Assembly (NCBI GenBank): GCA_015486905.1
Contig: WFQV01000048.1
Location: forward strand, 1 to 5,221
Origin: Melioribacteraceae bacterium
GTDB lineage: Bacteria > Bacteroidota > Ignavibacteria > Ignavibacteriales > Melioribacteraceae
DNA length: 5,221 bases
Reading direction: 5' to 3'
The stretch's first letter is position 1, and each line of letters starts with the position of its first letter. Below, piece by piece: positions 5,154 to 5,221 of the stretch. Below the pieces are notes generated by a model. It searched no databases. It was not told the origin of the DNA and worked only from the letters and a program-made list of their open reading frames with translations. Both the position numbers and the translations under genes were made by a program.

Positions 5154-5221
5154 ATGAAAAACAAAGAAATTCACTGGGAGATTTGGTTAGAGAAAGCAAT
5201 AAAATTTTACTCTTTAAAGTC
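5154..5221 (+). CDS. possible start of a plus-strand gene, cut by the window end
   Basis: An ATG at 5154 opens a frame to the window edge that reads MKNKEIHWEIWLEKAIKFYS, amphipathic and probably helical. A weak purine-rich stretch (GAAGAAAGGAAAA, 5124-5136) lies about 17 bases upstream, too far for an ideal Shine-Dalgarno. A competing frame from ATG 5069 is also open to the edge for 51 codons. It begins inside the heptamer array and crosses the dispersed motif, so its first part is suspect. I recognise neither product. Which frame, if either, is real depends on sequence beyond 5221. Confidence 0.3.
   Translation, partial: MKNKEIHWEIWLEKAIKFYSLK

Overview
The window is AT-rich bacterial DNA with two complete protein genes in convergent orientation, separated by a palindromic repeat and flanked by repeat-rich intergenic DNA. 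Both proteins point to the Bacteroidota/Chlorobiota/Ignavibacteria side of the tree. The peptidase resembles the prolyl tripeptidyl peptidase of Porphyromonas gingivalis over its whole length. The other protein has a C-terminal domain of a style I know from secreted Bacteroidota proteins. Signal peptides ending in -AQ, low-GC N/K/I-rich coding, and a TAnnTTTG-type promoter candidate fit the same group. Genus and species cannot be told from this window.

Layout. Positions 1-524 hold no convincing gene. They contain a patchwork of short repeats: CGCAGAGA units, an ATGAATT heptamer array, TAACGTC units, a GC-rich hairpin patch and a TTTCTTA heptamer array. Next comes one copy of a 22-bp motif that recurs inverted at the far end of the window. 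A 24-codon minus-strand micro-ORF with a good ribosome-binding site lies at 160-234, but its status is doubtful. Positions 525-2447 (+) encode a 640-residue exported protein with an LPP20-like N-terminal domain and probably two successive NTF2-like domains. Positions 2448-2809 hold a nested palindromic element (about 2487-2664, with a perfect 26-bp palindrome near its centre) and a hairpin terminator shared by the two convergent genes. Positions 2810-4969 (-) encode a 719-residue exported S9-family peptidase. Positions 4970-5221 hold its promoter and ribosome-binding site, another ATGAATT array, the second copy of the 22-bp motif, and possibly the first codons of a plus-strand gene that runs off the window.

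How the parts relate. Both proteins should cross the inner membrane. The peptidase would release N-terminal tripeptides ending in proline from oligopeptides in the periplasm or outside the cell. The 640-residue protein has no assigned function. Convergent orientation means the two genes do not form an operon, and nothing links them functionally beyond adjacency. The most unusual material is non-coding: the two-fold symmetric element between the gene ends, and the several 7-bp-period arrays in intergenic DNA. I found no rRNA, tRNA, CRISPR array, complete insertion sequence or clear multi-gene defence system.
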